Of a stretch of 11,291 bases of DNA, positions 1-6,068 are shown one piece after another (position 1 is the stretch's first letter; each line of letters starts with the position of its first letter). Position numbers and translations under genes: made by a program. The DNA lies in assembly GCA_934378025.1 (NCBI GenBank), contig CAKRPM010000017.1, positions 1 to 11,291 of the forward strand. The letters are read 5' to 3'. The notes under the pieces are model-generated. The model was not told where the DNA came from. It was given only the letters and a program-made list of their open reading frames with translations, and searched no databases. Source of the stretch: an uncultured Eubacteriales bacterium (GTDB lineage Bacteria > Bacillota > Clostridia > Oscillospirales > QAKW01).

Positions 1-485
1 CTGCCGGAGTGGATCACCAGGTAGAAGGTTCCGTCCGACGCCTGATCCACTTCGATAAAATGATTGCCTCCTCCCAATGTTCCCAGAGAGCACCCCAGTC
101 TTTTTGTATTTTTCAAAGAACGATAACACCGGAGCTCCTGTAAGCCAAAGCCTTCCTTTCTCCCGCCCCACACTTGCTTTCCGGAGGGAATATAATGGCA
201 TGCTTCGTCTATCTTCTCAAAATCCAGCATTTTATCTGCCAGTTTCACGGTGTACATCCCGCAGCCTATATCCACTCCGACAATGTTTGGGCAGGCTTTA
301 TCCAAAACGGTCATTGTAGTTCCGATGGTACATCCCTTGCCGGCGTGAACATCCGGCATAATTCTTATTTTGGATTTTTCAAATGCCGCTTCATTACAAA
401 CGGTTTCGATTTGAGCATACGCTTTAGGCTCCAAATTGTCTGTAAAACACTCGGCCGTATTAAACATACCGATTATCTTAACCAT
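1..485 (-). CDS. rtcB: RNA-splicing ligase RtcB, N-terminal part (cut by window edge)
   Basis: RtcB joins RNA 2',3'-cyclic phosphate (or 3'-phosphate) ends to 5'-OH ends using GTP and Mn2+, and acts in tRNA splicing and RNA repair. The first 161 codons are visible, read by translating the complement of 485 to 1 without any stop. Family motifs appear in order: MPDVHAGKG (residues 43-51), GVDIGCGM (70-77), LGTLGGGNHFIEV (134-146) and VIHSG (157-161). Asp72, Cys75, His142 and His159 match the metal-binding residues known for the family; the guanylated histidine lies further on, outside the window. The start ATG follows a GAGAGGGG ribosome binding site six bases away. The gene begins 18 bp after the SPFH gene, so the two are almost certainly co-transcribed. 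It is partial only because of the window edge. Identification is firm; whether an archease, Ro60 or RtcA follows cannot be seen. Confidence 0.96.
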   Translation of the reverse strand, partial: MVKIIGMFNTAECFTDNLEPKAYAQIETVCNEAAFEKSKIRIMPDVHAGKGCTIGTTMTVLDKACPNIVGVDIGCGMYTVKLADKMLDFEKIDEACHYIPSGKQVWGGRKEGFGLQELRCYRSLKNTKRLGCSLGTLGGGNHFIEVDQASDGTFYLVIHSG

Positions 486-503
486 ATATATCCCCTCTCA
501 AAA

Positions 504-1604
504 TTAAGTATTGCCCCGTAAAATACCCGTGAGCTGTGAGAGAACATCGGTATTTCCGTTTAAATTGATATTCCCGACATTCTCGCAAATTCGTTCGACA
601 TATTCTAATTCTTTGAGCTTATACAGGGTTTGGTTTTCATCCATCAATTTTGCAGTATTCAGCAGAGATCGGGTTGAGGCCACCTCCTCGCGCCGCGTAA
701 TCACATTGGCTTGCGCCCGCTTTTCGGCGACAAGCACCGTGTTCATGATTTCACGGATTTCCCCCGGAAGAATGATATCTTTTACACCGGCATCCGTAAT
801 TTCAACGTAAAGCGCCTTCCCCTTTTCTTTTAACTTAGCAAATACAAATTCTGACATTTGAGATTTGTTTTCAAGGATCTCATCCAGTCTGTATTTGCCG
901 ACATACTCGCGAAGCGCAAGTTGCGCGGCAACATGCATTTGTTCGGCAAAATCGTCGATCTCCGTCAAAATCTTTACATAATCGGTCACGCGATAATTGC
1001 AAACAAAATTAATCCGGAGAGAGACTTTATCCCGCGTTAAAATTTCCTGACCGACTATGTCCATCTGCGTGCATCTGGTATCAACAAATTCTATATCGAT
1101 TTTTACGCCGTTTTTCCAAAAATAATATGTGCCGGCGTCCAAAATCTTGAATAATTTTCGATTGAAATAAAGTCTTGCCTTTTGGTATTCCGAAACCTCG
1201 ACCTTTGTATAATAAACCGTCGGAATTTTTGCAAAAATGTATTGCGGAACATCTGCCGATACTTCGGGGGTAGAAATATCCACCCTTTTATACTCGTGCT
1301 TATCAAATTGCGTCCAAAACGCATATTTACCATGATGTAAAACCGAATCGAACTTCCCGTTTACGAAATGAAGCGCCAGCTCTTGATCGGCCACCTCGAT
1401 CACCGATACATTTTTTGCAATTCCTTGATCTCTTAAAAGAATATCCAACGTACATTTGTCGGATACGATCGGTTGATCCAAATTTTGCACTTCAATTACT
1501 TTTCCGCCATAAGAATGATATTTGCCCGCCTCCAGCATCTTAACATACTTTCCGTTTTTGAACAGCAATCCTCTTTGGTTTTCATTGATAATTACCTTTT
1601 TCAT
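504..1604 (-). CDS. SPFH/band-7 (slipin-like) protein of an RtcB operon
   Basis: This 366-residue protein belongs to the SPFH/stomatin-prohibitin superfamily and resembles the slipin-type proteins seen next to RtcB. The likely SPFH core is about residues 170-300 (DIVGQEILTRDKVSLRINF, then VKDIILPGEIREIMN). A charged helix rich in Ala, Glu and Arg (about 290-345) is typical of the coiled-coil part. Classical slipins have an N-terminal membrane helix, but none is visible here. The first 173 residues instead hold three related beta-rich modules (about 4-39, 67-110, 134-173), each with a Gln, a hydrophobic run, (N)GK or NRK, and an aGkYxfw-like end. The start ATG has AGGAGG 11 bases upstream. SPFH proteins form oligomeric scaffolds; a role in organising or localising RNA repair is inferred from the neighbouring rtcB. 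The family call is strong, the exact job unknown. Confidence 0.9.
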   Translation of the reverse strand: MKKVIINENQRGLLFKNGKYVKMLEAGKYHSYGGKVIEVQNLDQPIVSDKCTLDILLRDQGIAKNVSVIEVADQELALHFVNGKFDSVLHHGKYAFWTQFDKHEYKRVDISTPEVSADVPQYIFAKIPTVYYTKVEVSEYQKARLYFNRKLFKILDAGTYYFWKNGVKIDIEFVDTRCTQMDIVGQEILTRDKVSLRINFVCNYRVTDYVKILTEIDDFAEQMHVAAQLALREYVGKYRLDEILENKSQMSEFVFAKLKEKGKALYVEITDAGVKDIILPGEIREIMNTVLVAEKRAQANVITRREEVASTRSLLNTAKLMDENQTLYKLKELEYVERICENVGNINLNGNTDVLSQLTGILRGNT

Positions 1605-1685
1605 AATATGTATTCCCTCCTACAGGTTTCATTTCGTTTGCAATTGCTCATGCACCTCTTGCGGTCGGAATTTTCAGTGGTCGTA

Positions 1686-1719
1686 CCGATCAGCGGAAAG
1701 AAACCTTTTGGCTGATCGG
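1686..1719 (-). promoter_or_regulatory. 9-bp inverted repeat upstream of slipin-rtcB (operator or RNA hairpin)
   Basis: CCGATCAGC (1686-1694) and GCTGATCGG (1711-1719) are perfect inverted copies separated by 16 bases, lying about 80-115 bp before the SPFH start codon. A second small inverted repeat, GATAC-ACG-GTATC, is next to it at 1723-1735. No T-run follows on the minus strand, so it is not an intrinsic terminator. It could be a protein-binding operator, for example for the WYL proteins encoded just upstream, or an RNA hairpin in the leader. The symmetry is certain, the function is not. Confidence 0.35.
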
Positions 1720-1827
1720 CTTGATACACGGTATCCGATTCCGAACAAGGCAAAAAGATACATTGCCGACAAAAAGGAATGTTGCGTTCTTCGGCCGAGC
1801 AATTGCGCTTTTAAAATTAAAACAATC

Positions 1828-1860
1828 GTGCTTTCGCACACTTTTTTTGCCGTTTCCGGC
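1828..1860 (-). other. Tandem GAAA-tetraloop hairpins
   Basis: On the minus strand GCCG-GAAA-CGGC (1860-1849) is followed by seven A and then GTGC-GAAA-GCAC (1839-1828). Both are four-pair stems capped by a stable GNRA loop. The plus-strand reading is a short hairpin followed by seven T, which could be taken for a weak terminator, but no plus-strand gene exists here to need one. They are probably part of the slipin-rtcB leader. Confidence 0.35.
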
Positions 1861-1899
1861 TGTCACCAAACCACTGGCGGATATCGGCCCGCAATTAAT

Positions 1900-2041
1900 A
1901 AGCGAGCAAATCCTATGGGAGTCGAACCCGTCTGTTTTACAGCTTATCGCAAAACAGACTGCCAAAAACGCAAGAAATTCTTTTGGCATACACTTTGGCA
2001 TTGCCTTGTGCACCGCAGTGAGAAATGTAAAACACTCGCTC
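1900..2041 (-). ncRNA. Candidate structured RNA with a tRNA T-arm-like hairpin
   Basis: On the minus strand, 2041-2033 (GAGCGAGTG) can pair with 1908-1900 (TGCTCGCTT), nine pairs of which three are wobble, closing a domain of about 142 nt. Inside are CAC/GTG around 2020-2011, TGCCAAAA/TTTTGGCA (1988-1981 with 1967-1960), a perfect 9-bp stem GTCTGTTTT/AAAACAGAC (1959-1951 with 1938-1930), and GGG-TTCGACT-CCC (1929-1917). The last is a T-loop of seven bases with the TTCRANY pattern, although its stem has only three clean pairs plus one mismatch and one pair. No acceptor stem, D-arm or anticodon arm of a normal tRNA could be completed. Bacterial Y RNAs are known to mimic tRNA arms and to lie near RtcB/Ro60 genes, so a Y-RNA-like or pseudo-tRNA element is plausible. 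I did not find the exact Ro-binding motif and no Ro60 gene is in view. Confidence 0.4.
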
Positions 2042-2091
2042 TAAGAACCCTTGCAAGAATATTTTACCAACACCCTTTGTATAAAACACGG

Positions 2092-2130
2092 AAAAAAAGC
2101 TGCGAACTCAAATGAGTTTGCAGCTTTTTT
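2092..2130 (-). terminator. Intrinsic terminator overlapping the end of the second WYL gene
   Basis: On the minus strand a stem of up to 18 positions with one mismatch (arms 2130-2114 and 2109-2093, loop 2113-2110) is flanked by an A-run and followed by seven T (2098-2092). The left arm encodes the last residues of the WYL protein and its stop codon lies in the loop region. The A/T runs make it nearly symmetrical, so it could stop transcription on either strand. It marks the end of the upstream operon and implies that slipin-rtcB has its own promoter or depends on regulated read-through. Confidence 0.88.
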
Positions 2131-3019
2131 GACTTTTCAGACGTGCAATTATTAAATTTTTAAATTCATTTGGCGCAACCGCTTCCACCAAAGGGCCGAA
2201 ACTTAAAGTGCGAATGACCATTTCTATTTCATCCGATTTTTGATATTTGATATGAACCAGATACTTTTTTTCATCAACCCGTTCCACCCGCTTTGCAAAA
2301 TGTGCAAAATGCAGTAAAACTCTCTCGAGCGCATTACGCTCATTATAAACGCATAAGGTTAGCGCCTTATTTGCCTGCATGGAAACAGCGTGCGGTTTAT
2401 ACCCCTCAGCATGACACCGCTTGCATGCCGTAATACGTCCGAGATTTACCATTCCGGCATAACGGCACCTTGAACTGATCAGTCTGAATTTGTCATCCTT
2501 TTCGGAATATTCCAACCATTGCGGCATAACTTTCGCCGAAACCAAATTGCCGTTTCGATTTTTCATTTGTATTTGCAGAGGTTGATGATCCTTTAGTGCG
2601 GATAAAATCGTTCGAAACCTTTTTATATACTCCTCATCATAAAACGGATCACCGTCGTTATATTTATCGTATATGTAATAATCCTCAGAAGTAAAGAGCG
2701 GTTGTATATCTTCCAATCCTTGAAAGTCAATATCAAACAGCTTGATCCGCGGATCAAGCGAAATGGCTTTTAACCACTGCTTTTCAATGGTGGTAAGCGG
2801 TAGGGTCGGAATATGCCGCAGAGGGGTCGTCAAATTTTCCTTTACCAGTTGCCACTTTTCATTTTTCAGTGCCGGCCAGACGGCAAGCATGCTCTCGCCG
2901 AAAGCGTTTTCACAGATGATTTTCCGAATATTTTCCTCATCCGCTTGACCGCTGATTATACTTGTAATGATTTTTGCCACCGCATTGTAATAGGCGGAAT
3001 AGATTTCGTTAAATATCAT
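2108..3019 (-). CDS. WYL-domain protein (second of a pair)
   Basis: This 303-residue protein is a WYL-family protein. WYL domains are Sm-like beta folds that bind nucleic acid or nucleotide-type ligands and usually control transcription. The core lies at about residues 140-215, with the characteristic stretch VMPQWLEYSEKDDKFRLISS, where aromatic and Leu residues take the place of the classical WYL triad. The C-terminal part (about 245-300, with RTLSFGPLVEAVAPNEF) resembles the WCX extension. I see no clear helix-turn-helix at the N-terminus, which is mainly helical, so it may work with the upstream WYL protein rather than bind DNA alone. An ACKRC pair of cysteines follows the core. Its ATG overlaps the stop of the upstream WYL gene (ATGA), indicating translational coupling. 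Pairs of such proteins near slipin and RtcB suggest control of the repair operon; that role is inferred. Confidence 0.85.
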   Translation of the reverse strand: MIFNEIYSAYYNAVAKIITSIISGQADEENIRKIICENAFGESMLAVWPALKNEKWQLVKENLTTPLRHIPTLPLTTIEKQWLKAISLDPRIKLFDIDFQGLEDIQPLFTSEDYYIYDKYNDGDPFYDEEYIKRFRTILSALKDHQPLQIQMKNRNGNLVSAKVMPQWLEYSEKDDKFRLISSRCRYAGMVNLGRITACKRCHAEGYKPHAVSMQANKALTLCVYNERNALERVLLHFAHFAKRVERVDEKKYLVHIKYQKSDEIEMVIRTLSFGPLVEAVAPNEFKNLIIARLKSQKSCKLI

Positions 3020-4269
3020 TCTCCCGCCTCCTCAATGCCGTACATACAGTACATTTTTTTAAGATCATTTTTAAACTGCTCTTCAAGCGTTCTGTTAGAA
3101 AAATGCAGATCGGTGATTCTGCAAATAAAGGTTCTGATCCAAGGAATCATTTCGTTTATATCATAAACATCGGCGGTAAAACGGTAGGCGTGCTCGTCAA
3201 TTTTCTCGACGGTTCCGACGCGCTTTTCCCGTATAAGTCTGCGGACGATATACCCCTCATCTTCGGCGACCTTAACCGTAAATTCAACATGTTCGACGCA
3301 GTCTTTTCGATGATGGCCGGCATTTACCATAACCCCCCACATTTTCGGCTGCATCTCATGAAGCTCTGCCCTGAGTTCATCAAAACGAGGCGTGGGCTCC
3401 TCTATTTTAACATCCGCCAGATAATCCATCCTAAAAGACCTAAATGCATTAAAGGCCGGATGATACGCAATCAAGTGCTGCCTGCCGTTTTGAACACTTA
3501 TAAAAATCCGCAGCGGGATGATTCTGTTTTTTCGCGGTTCGTTGGTGCGGCGGCTCATGTTGCTCACAGTTACAACACGTTTTTCCCGCATCGCCTTAAA
3601 TAATGTTGCCGCTATATTACTGTCTATTGCCGAGGTAATATAGTGGTGCTTAAAACAAAAGTTGTCCTCTTGCAACGCTTGCTTATCAAGTAAAAAAGAA
3701 CCGATCGCTCCGCACGGAGCAATCTCGGAGAAAAAGTTCAACGCGTCCGTGATTCTCGGCAAATCGGTGTCTTTCGCACGATGATATAGCAATTTTCTGC
3801 CGTCTTTTTGACTCACAATCAGCCCCTGGGCGATGTACTCCTTGAGCTTTTTTCTGACCGTGGATTCATCAAATACCATCGGATTTTCAAATACGGAAAG
3901 ATACCCATCAATCTGCTGGAGTATTTCAGGAAGTGATAAAATTACTTCGGGCGAATAAAGAATATCAAACAAAATAAAATGCAGCGTAATATCCCCGTCG
4001 GTAAAACTTTTTGCTTTCAGCGCTTTATAAAAAGGATTATGTTGGGACACTCGGCTATCAATCGAGATGAACACATTTTTGCCTTCCGGCGTACGAACAA
4101 AGCTCATGTGATCCCCCAGCAAGCTTTCTATCCTACGTCGCTCATTATCATAAGAACGTGCGCTTTTCCGATTGTATTCATCTCTGTTTTTAAATCCGTA
4201 AACATAAAATTCGCGCATATAGTTTCGGATTTTCTCAAAGTTTTTTACCAGCTCGTTATAGGATGACAA
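3016..4269 (-). CDS. WYL-domain transcriptional regulator (first of a pair)
   Basis: This WYL-domain protein has about 417 residues. The N-terminal half is helical and probably holds a divergent winged-helix DNA-binding region: about residues 120-165 include DESTVRKKLKEYIAQGLI, which reads like a recognition helix and wing. The WYL core is around 230-300 (KNRIIPLRIFISVQNGRQHL, then AYHPAFNAFRSFRMDYL), and the WCX-like C-terminal region reaches the end. The frame is open from a GTG at 4278, but that GTG is part of the AGGAGGTG ribosome binding site. The in-frame TTG at 4269, eight bases after AGGAGG, is therefore the more likely start. The stop overlaps the next WYL gene by 4 bp. A small 9-bp hairpin (4319-4339) without a T-run lies between it and the acetyltransferase gene. 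It is a candidate sensor-regulator of the slipin-rtcB operon, inferred from position. Confidence 0.87.
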   Translation of the reverse strand: MSSYNELVKNFEKIRNYMREFYVYGFKNRDEYNRKSARSYDNERRRIESLLGDHMSFVRTPEGKNVFISIDSRVSQHNPFYKALKAKSFTDGDITLHFILFDILYSPEVILSLPEILQQIDGYLSVFENPMVFDESTVRKKLKEYIAQGLIVSQKDGRKLLYHRAKDTDLPRITDALNFFSEIAPCGAIGSFLLDKQALQEDNFCFKHHYITSAIDSNIAATLFKAMREKRVVTVSNMSRRTNEPRKNRIIPLRIFISVQNGRQHLIAYHPAFNAFRSFRMDYLADVKIEEPTPRFDELRAELHEMQPKMWGVMVNAGHHRKDCVEHVEFTVKVAEDEGYIVRRLIREKRVGTVEKIDEHAYRFTADVYDINEMIPWIRTFICRITDLHFSNRTLEEQFKNDLKKMYCMYGIEEAGE

Positions 4270-4277
4270 TGTATTCA

Positions 4278-4283
4278 CCTCCT
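4278..4283 (-). promoter_or_regulatory. Ribosome binding site that sets a TTG start
   Basis: AGGAGG sits eight bases before TTG at 4269 and overlaps the alternative GTG at 4278, which rules that GTG out as the start of the first WYL gene. Confidence 0.75.
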
Positions 4284-4345
4284 ATTTGTCAGGCACAACA
4301 GACCCGATCATAAACATTTTGTTCTTCGGCGAAAAACAAGTGATT

Positions 4346-4945
4346 TTACGCTTTAATTTTTCTGTTTTTGTAGTAATACGTTTGATCGCGTTCGCTAATC
4401 GGGCGCATAACACGGCACGGATTTCCCACCGCCACAACATCGGATGGTAAATCTTTTGTGACCACGCTACCGGCACCGATTACGGTATTATCGCCGATGG
4501 TAACCCCCGGAAGAACAATAACGCCCGCACCCAGCCAGCAGTTTTTGCCGATATGAATCGGCAAATTGTACTGATACGCCTGACGACGAAGCTGCGGACA
4601 AACGGGATGCCCGGCGGTTGCCAGTGTTACATTCGGTCCGATCATTGTATAATCTCCCACAAATATATGGGTGTCATCTACCGCCGTGAGGTTAAAATTG
4701 GCATACACAAATTTTCCGAAATGAATATGTTTTCCGCCCCAATTGGCCGAAAAAGGAGCTTCAACAACACACCCCTCCCCGATTTCCGCAAACATTTCCT
4801 GCAGCATAGTTTCTCTTTTTCGGCGTTCTCCGGGTCTTGTTTGGTTATAATCATAAAGTTTCTCAAGACATTTGGTTTGCTCGTCAATAATCGCCGGATC
4901 CCCCGGCAAATAAAGCTCGCCTGTATGCATTTTATCTATTTCCAT
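4346..4945 (-). CDS. Maltose/galactoside O-acetyltransferase family protein
   Basis: This 199-residue enzyme of the LacA/Maa type has a left-handed beta-helix fold and transfers acetyl from acetyl-CoA to a hydroxyl of a sugar or sugar-like molecule in the cytoplasm. The N-terminal helical part carries the typical HTGELYLPGDPAI (residues 7-19) and YNQTRPGERRKR (33-44). Hexapeptide repeats run from about 55 to 185. His113 in TAGHP matches the catalytic histidine of LacA. VIVLPGVTIGDNTVIGAGSV and VAVGNPCRV near the end are the acetyl-CoA-binding coils. Length is normal for the family (LacA has 203). AGGAGG lies nine bases before the ATG, and the gene follows the deaminase after 36 bp. The true acceptor is not predictable; members often act as detoxifying acetylases. 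Without more evidence I leave the gene symbol empty. Confidence 0.93.
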   Translation of the reverse strand: MEIDKMHTGELYLPGDPAIIDEQTKCLEKLYDYNQTRPGERRKRETMLQEMFAEIGEGCVVEAPFSANWGGKHIHFGKFVYANFNLTAVDDTHIFVGDYTMIGPNVTLATAGHPVCPQLRRQAYQYNLPIHIGKNCWLGAGVIVLPGVTIGDNTVIGAGSVVTKDLPSDVVAVGNPCRVMRPISERDQTYYYKNRKIKA

Positions 4946-4981
4946 ATTGCTTTTCCTCCTCTATCTGTACATATTGCATTT

Positions 4982-5374
4982 TTATATCCACCACTGCGGC
5001 GTCAATTCACCGAGTGTCGCCACCTTGCCCTGTTCATAGTCCAACATAATTTCAATATTCTTATAATTTTCCGGCATAAGCTGCGTCATCAACTCGCGGC
5101 ATGCCCCGCAAGGCGGCATCGCTTTTCCATGCCGATTCACTGCGATGACCCGCCGAATATCACTTTCGCCCCGGGTAATCATATTAAAAATTGCATTTCT
5201 CTCGGCGCATATTCCCAGTGTACAAGCACTGTCTACGCAAACGCCGACATATATTTTTCCTGTTCCCGATTCAACTGCGGCGGCAACGCCGCCCGCTTCC
5301 ACAACTTTTGAAATTTCTCGCGGATAAAGCACTTTCATCGCCTCATCATACAGTTTGTCCCAAACTTCTTGCAT
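4982..5374 (-). CDS. Cytidine deaminase family protein
   Basis: This is a zinc-dependent nucleoside deaminase of the small tetrameric cytidine deaminase type, which converts cytidine or deoxycytidine (or a similar amino-pyrimidine compound) to the uridine form. Using the start at 5374 it has 130 residues. The first zinc motif is CAERNAI (Cys56, Glu58 as the proton shuttle), the second PPCGACRE (Cys89, Cys92). An in-frame ATG at 5389 also exists, but GGAGG at 5383-5387 is eight bases before the ATG at 5374 and overlaps codons of the longer form, so the shorter start is preferred. It sits between the small membrane protein and the acetyltransferase, probably in one transcript. The family also contains blasticidin-S-type deaminases of similar size. 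The pairing with an acetyltransferase allows a drug-modifying role, but salvage of pyrimidines is the default. Confidence 0.9.
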   Translation of the reverse strand: MQEVWDKLYDEAMKVLYPREISKVVEAGGVAAAVESGTGKIYVGVCVDSACTLGICAERNAIFNMITRGESDIRRVIAVNRHGKAMPPCGACRELMTQLMPENYKNIEIMLDYEQGKVATLGELTPQWWI

Positions 5375-5382
5375 ACCCATTT

Positions 5383-5387
5383 CCTCC
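5383..5387 (-). promoter_or_regulatory. Ribosome binding site deciding the deaminase start
   Basis: GGAGG, eight bases before the ATG at 5374, lies inside the coding stretch of the longer alternative beginning at 5389. It favours the shorter protein. Confidence 0.65.
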
Positions 5388-5451
5388 ATTTTTATAATCT
5401 CTCCCCAAAAATCGCTGTCCGATTATATGGAGATTGATCCATTCGTTCATA

Positions 5452-5886
5452 TTATTTAGCATTTTTATAGGAAATCATAATATGGCTCGGTGCAAAAAGC
5501 ACCGAAAATACAATCAGCAATACCGACCTGCTCATGATTCCGCTGAACAAAAATAAAACGGACGGTATTACAGAAAGAGCCAGCGCACGAAAAACACTGC
5601 TTTTATTAAAACACACCATCCATATCAAGCAATAACTCAACACCAAAAGCGCATTTACCATCAGATATACCGCAAAAGCCTCATCAGAGCACCATCCAAA
5701 GTAAGTGCCGGGAATATTGATGATCATAAAAATAAAGCAACCAAATCGACTGATCTGTTCGATAATCTCTGCAAATTTGTTATTCCATTTATTTGCAAAC
5801 CCATCCTTGCATTTTACTGCAAAAACAATATTGGGAATCATAATGATGATTATAAAAATCAGTCCAAAGATATTTAGCCATTTCAT
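5452..5886 (-). CDS. Small four-helix membrane protein of unknown function
   Basis: This is a 144-residue protein that I do not recognise. It has about four hydrophobic helices (roughly residues 5-24, 47-65, 71-91 and 100-135, the last possibly two short ones), separated by short polar loops. A charged cytoplasmic-type loop (KCKDGFANKWNNKF) follows the first helix. No catalytic motif or signal-peptide cleavage site is visible. It is the first gene after a consensus promoter (5920-5948), and GGAGAG precedes its ATG by a suitable distance. The deaminase gene follows 77 bp after its stop. Similar small unannotated membrane proteins are common in Clostridia. The gene is very probably real because promoter, ribosome binding site and hydrophobic periodicity agree. 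Confidence 0.8.
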   Translation of the reverse strand: MKWLNIFGLIFIIIIMIPNIVFAVKCKDGFANKWNNKFAEIIEQISRFGCFIFMIINIPGTYFGWCSDEAFAVYLMVNALLVLSYCLIWMVCFNKSSVFRALALSVIPSVLFLFSGIMSRSVLLIVFSVLFAPSHIMISYKNAK

Positions 5887-5919
5887 AAAACTCTCTCCAA
5901 ATCATATTTACTATTATTC

Positions 5920-5948
5920 ATTATAATCGTTCACATCATCAAAGTCAA
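5920..5948 (-). promoter_or_regulatory. Sigma-A-type promoter
   Basis: On the minus strand TTGACT (5948-5943) and TATAAT (5925-5920) are separated by exactly 17 bases, almost the full housekeeping consensus. Transcription would begin near 5912, about 25 bases before the ATG of the membrane protein at 5886. It lies directly after the terminator of the surface operon, so it starts a separate unit: the membrane protein, deaminase and acetyltransferase genes and perhaps the WYL genes. Confidence 0.88.
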
Positions 5949-5984
5949 CGAATCATCTTGCTATTGTTAAACACTGATTTTGTA

Positions 5985-6028
5985 ACAAAAATTCCCTTTG
6001 AGAAAAGAGTTTTTCCTTTCTCAAAGGG
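5985..6028 (-). terminator. Intrinsic terminator of the surface-protein operon
   Basis: CCCTTTGAGAAA (5994-6005) and TTTCTCAAAGGG (6017-6028) form a perfect 12-bp stem. On the minus strand it is followed by AATTTTTGT (5993-5985). It lies 40 bases after the stop of the sortase-anchored protein gene and closes the operon. Confidence 0.92.
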
Positions 6029-6068
6029 CATTTTATCCGACGGTTATAGCAAACCTTAATACATCCGA

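Larger units (their letters stand above)
1605..2091 (-). other. Long structured leader or RNA-bearing intergenic region before slipin-rtcB
   Basis: About 490 bp separate the terminator of the WYL gene from the SPFH start codon. I see no credible protein: the open frames overlap one another on both strands, lack ribosome binding sites and read as low-quality sequence. On the transcribed (minus) strand there is a chain of inverted repeats: a branched element with a T-arm-like hairpin (2041-1900), two small GAAA-tetraloop hairpins (1860-1849 and 1839-1828), a 5-bp hairpin at 1735-1723, and a 9-bp inverted repeat at 1719-1686. No promoter was found with confidence. A weak pair is TTCGCA (2118-2113) and TATACA (2081-2076 approximately), which overlaps the terminator. 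The layout fits either a long regulatory 5' leader or a separate small RNA gene followed by the slipin-rtcB promoter. Confidence 0.5.

Noticed and set aside
1945..1966. A sigma-54 promoter (TGGCAG...TTTGC), as for rtcBA in Proteobacteria
   Set aside because: The GG to GC spacing is 11 bases instead of the strict 10, and the site lies inside a stable stem.
1908..1980. A standard tRNA gene ending in the T-arm-like sequence
   Set aside because: The size would fit (73 nt) and a weak acceptor pairing can be drawn, but three of six pairs are wobble, and no D-arm or anticodon arm can be formed.
1690..2044. Overlapping open frames of about 107 codons on both strands in the region before slipin-rtcB
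   Set aside because: No ribosome binding sites, no recognisable protein features, and they overlap each other and several inverted repeats. They look like chance frames.
1522..2115. A 197-codon plus-strand frame running from inside the slipin gene to the WYL gene end
   Set aside because: It begins antisense to a firm gene, has no ribosome binding site and covers the terminator and RNA structures.
4319..4339. 9-bp hairpin after the acetyltransferase gene as a terminator
   Set aside because: The stem is AT-rich with one wobble and is followed by AATG rather than a T-run on the transcribed strand. Left as a possible weak attenuator only.
4282..4476. A 64-codon minus-strand frame between the acetyltransferase and the WYL gene
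   Set aside because: It overlaps the acetyltransferase gene in another frame and has no ribosome binding site.
4553..5311. A 252-codon plus-strand frame
   Set aside because: It is antisense to the deaminase and acetyltransferase genes, both identified by catalytic motifs.
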